Positions 14,083 through 14,707 of a stretch of DNA of 14,707 bases are shown here, one piece after another (the first letter of the stretch is position 1; the number at the start of each line of letters is the position of its first letter). A program made the translations under genes and the position numbers. The notes below the pieces were generated by a model. The model ran no database searches. It worked only from the letters and a program-made list of their open reading frames with translations, and was not told where the DNA came from. The stretch spans positions 1-14,707 of the forward strand of contig DKNL01000211.1 in assembly GCA_002474325.1 (NCBI GenBank). The letters run 5' to 3'. Origin of the DNA: Opitutales bacterium UBA7389 (GTDB taxonomy: Bacteria; Verrucomicrobiota; Verrucomicrobiia; Opitutales; Opitutaceae).

Positions 14083-14707
14083 TACCAGTCTTTTTGAGGT
14101 TTGCGGTCGGCTGGTTTGTCGGATCGCTCAGCATTTTGAAGAAGCATTTGGAGAGCTCCGGGCTTGTCTTGCTGCTTAAGCTGCTCAAGTTGCTGCAAGG
14201 TCATTGCTTGCTTCGCCGAACGAGGAGTCTGCTCTGACGGTTCTCCACCTACTTCTCGAGTTTCTTGTTTGGCTTTTTGAGAGCGTTCTTGGTCGAGGTC
14301 GGGCGATTCCGCGGCATCATCTATATCGCCAATACGTTCTTGCTCCTGGACCTGCTGATCGTTTTCATTGCCTTTCTGTTGTTGTTGCTCGGATCCGTTT
14401 TGCTCTTGCTGCTCTTGTTGGGGCTTTTTCTGGCTCCCATTTTCTTCGGAATTCTGTTGGTCGGTTGATTCCTGGTCATCCCCTTGATCAGAATCTTGAT
14501 TGTTAGAATCGCTTTGCTTGTTGTTCTCGGATTCCTGTTCGTTTGAGTTTTGCTCTTGTTGCTGTTCTTGGTTCTCTTGTTGGCTTTGGTCCTCTTGTTG
14601 CGGCGGCTCTTCAAGTAGCTTTTCTAATTCTGTCCGGAGATTACTCCAATCCGCGTGCATCGGAGTGATTTCCTCTCCAGCAACTACTGCATGGATCCCG
14701 TCCCAAA
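14082..14707 (-). CDS. Gln/Glu/Asn-rich BatC-like protein, partial (N-terminus beyond right edge)
   Basis: The frame is open to the right edge. An ATG at 14660 would give 192 residues, but 15 further codons upstream (WDGIHAVVAGEEITP before that Met) are also open, so the gene probably starts outside the window. GAGAGGAA lies about 10 bases before the 14660 ATG, leaving an internal start possible. Residues about 19-108 (from that Met) are almost only Gln, Glu, Asn, Ser and Asp. The C-terminus returns to ordinary sequence (MTLQQLEQLKQQDKPGALQM) and ends QKDW. A TPR protein with such a polar tail (BatC, or a VWA-TPR BatB/C protein) is the usual gene before batD, and the TAATG overlap with batD supports this. 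The VWA or TPR part is not visible. Confidence 0.8.
   Translation of the reverse strand, partial: WDGIHAVVAGEEITPMHADWSNLRTELEKLLEEPPQQEDQSQQENQEQQQEQNSNEQESENNKQSDSNNQDSDQGDDQESTDQQNSEENGSQKKPQQEQQEQNGSEQQQQKGNENDQQVQEQERIGDIDDAAESPDLDQERSQKAKQETREVGGEPSEQTPRSAKQAMTLQQLEQLKQQDKPGALQMLLQNAERSDKPADRKPQKDW
14337..14606 (-). repeat. Low-complexity Gln/Glu/Asn-coding tract
   Basis: On the plus strand this reads as irregular TTG/CTT/CTG/TTC-rich sequence, and on the coding strand it is mostly CAA, CAG, GAA, GAG, AAC and AAT. It encodes a disordered acidic, amide-rich segment of about 90 residues. Codons are mixed and no perfect long unit repeats, so it is compositional bias and not a simple tandem array. 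Confidence 0.85.

Noticed and set aside
14265..14468. Plus-strand frame encoding a Leu-rich, membrane-like peptide
   Set aside because: It is the antisense of the Gln/Glu-rich coding tract: CAA/CAG/GAG codons read backward give Leu, Phe and Val. It has no family resemblance and no gene-like context.
1..14707. CRISPR array, tRNA, rRNA or mobile element
   Set aside because: No regularly spaced repeats, cloverleaf-like sequence with CCA-type end, rRNA signature, integrase or transposase frame was found on either strand by eye.

Overview
The window looks like chromosomal core sequence from a diderm (Gram-negative type) bacterium. It encodes lipid A synthesis (LpxB), a Lol-type lipoprotein exporter, an ExbB/ExbD energy-transducing complex and periplasmic thiol chemistry. 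Family content and gene order (DUF3450 / TtpC-like ExbB / two ExbD / TPR; Bat operon; lysS-lol-lpxB) suggest the PVC superphylum, most likely Verrucomicrobiota of the Opitutae type. That placement is an inference from family resemblance. No rRNA, tRNA, CRISPR array, transposase or phage gene was seen.

Layout. (A) 1-3606, minus strand: a five-gene run reading right to left. It holds a DUF3450 periplasmic coiled-coil protein, a TtpC-like ExbB with an N-terminal periplasmic coiled-coil extension, two ExbD paralogues, and a secreted TPR protein cut by the left edge. It resembles the Vibrio TonB2/TtpC locus, but has one ExbB-type channel, two ExbD proteins and no TonB in view. (B) 3607-4149: a 543-base gap with no confident gene. 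(C) 4150-5031, minus: lipA. (D) 5162-10733, plus: a tightly packed run lysS - lolC - lolD - Gfo/Idh/MocA dehydrogenase - lpxB, with gaps of 20-28 bases and one 8-base overlap, probably one operon. It joins lysyl-tRNA charging with lipoprotein release and lipid A assembly. The dehydrogenase resembles GnnA, which would imply a 2,3-diamino sugar in lipid A. (E) 10763-14707, minus: the end of a Bat (Bacteroides aerotolerance) operon. A Gln/Glu/Asn-rich protein runs off the right edge, then comes a large protein combining BatD with a BatE-like TPR plus SH3 module, then a membrane-anchored TlpA/ResA-type thioredoxin.

The common theme is the cell envelope: proton-driven energy transfer to the outer membrane, lipoprotein and lipid A export, and periplasmic redox or stress functions. 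The less ordinary points are the double-ExbD Ttp-like cluster, the BatD-BatE fusion, the GnnA-like gene beside lpxB, the extra CxxC in the thioredoxin, and the general lack of strong Shine-Dalgarno sequences.
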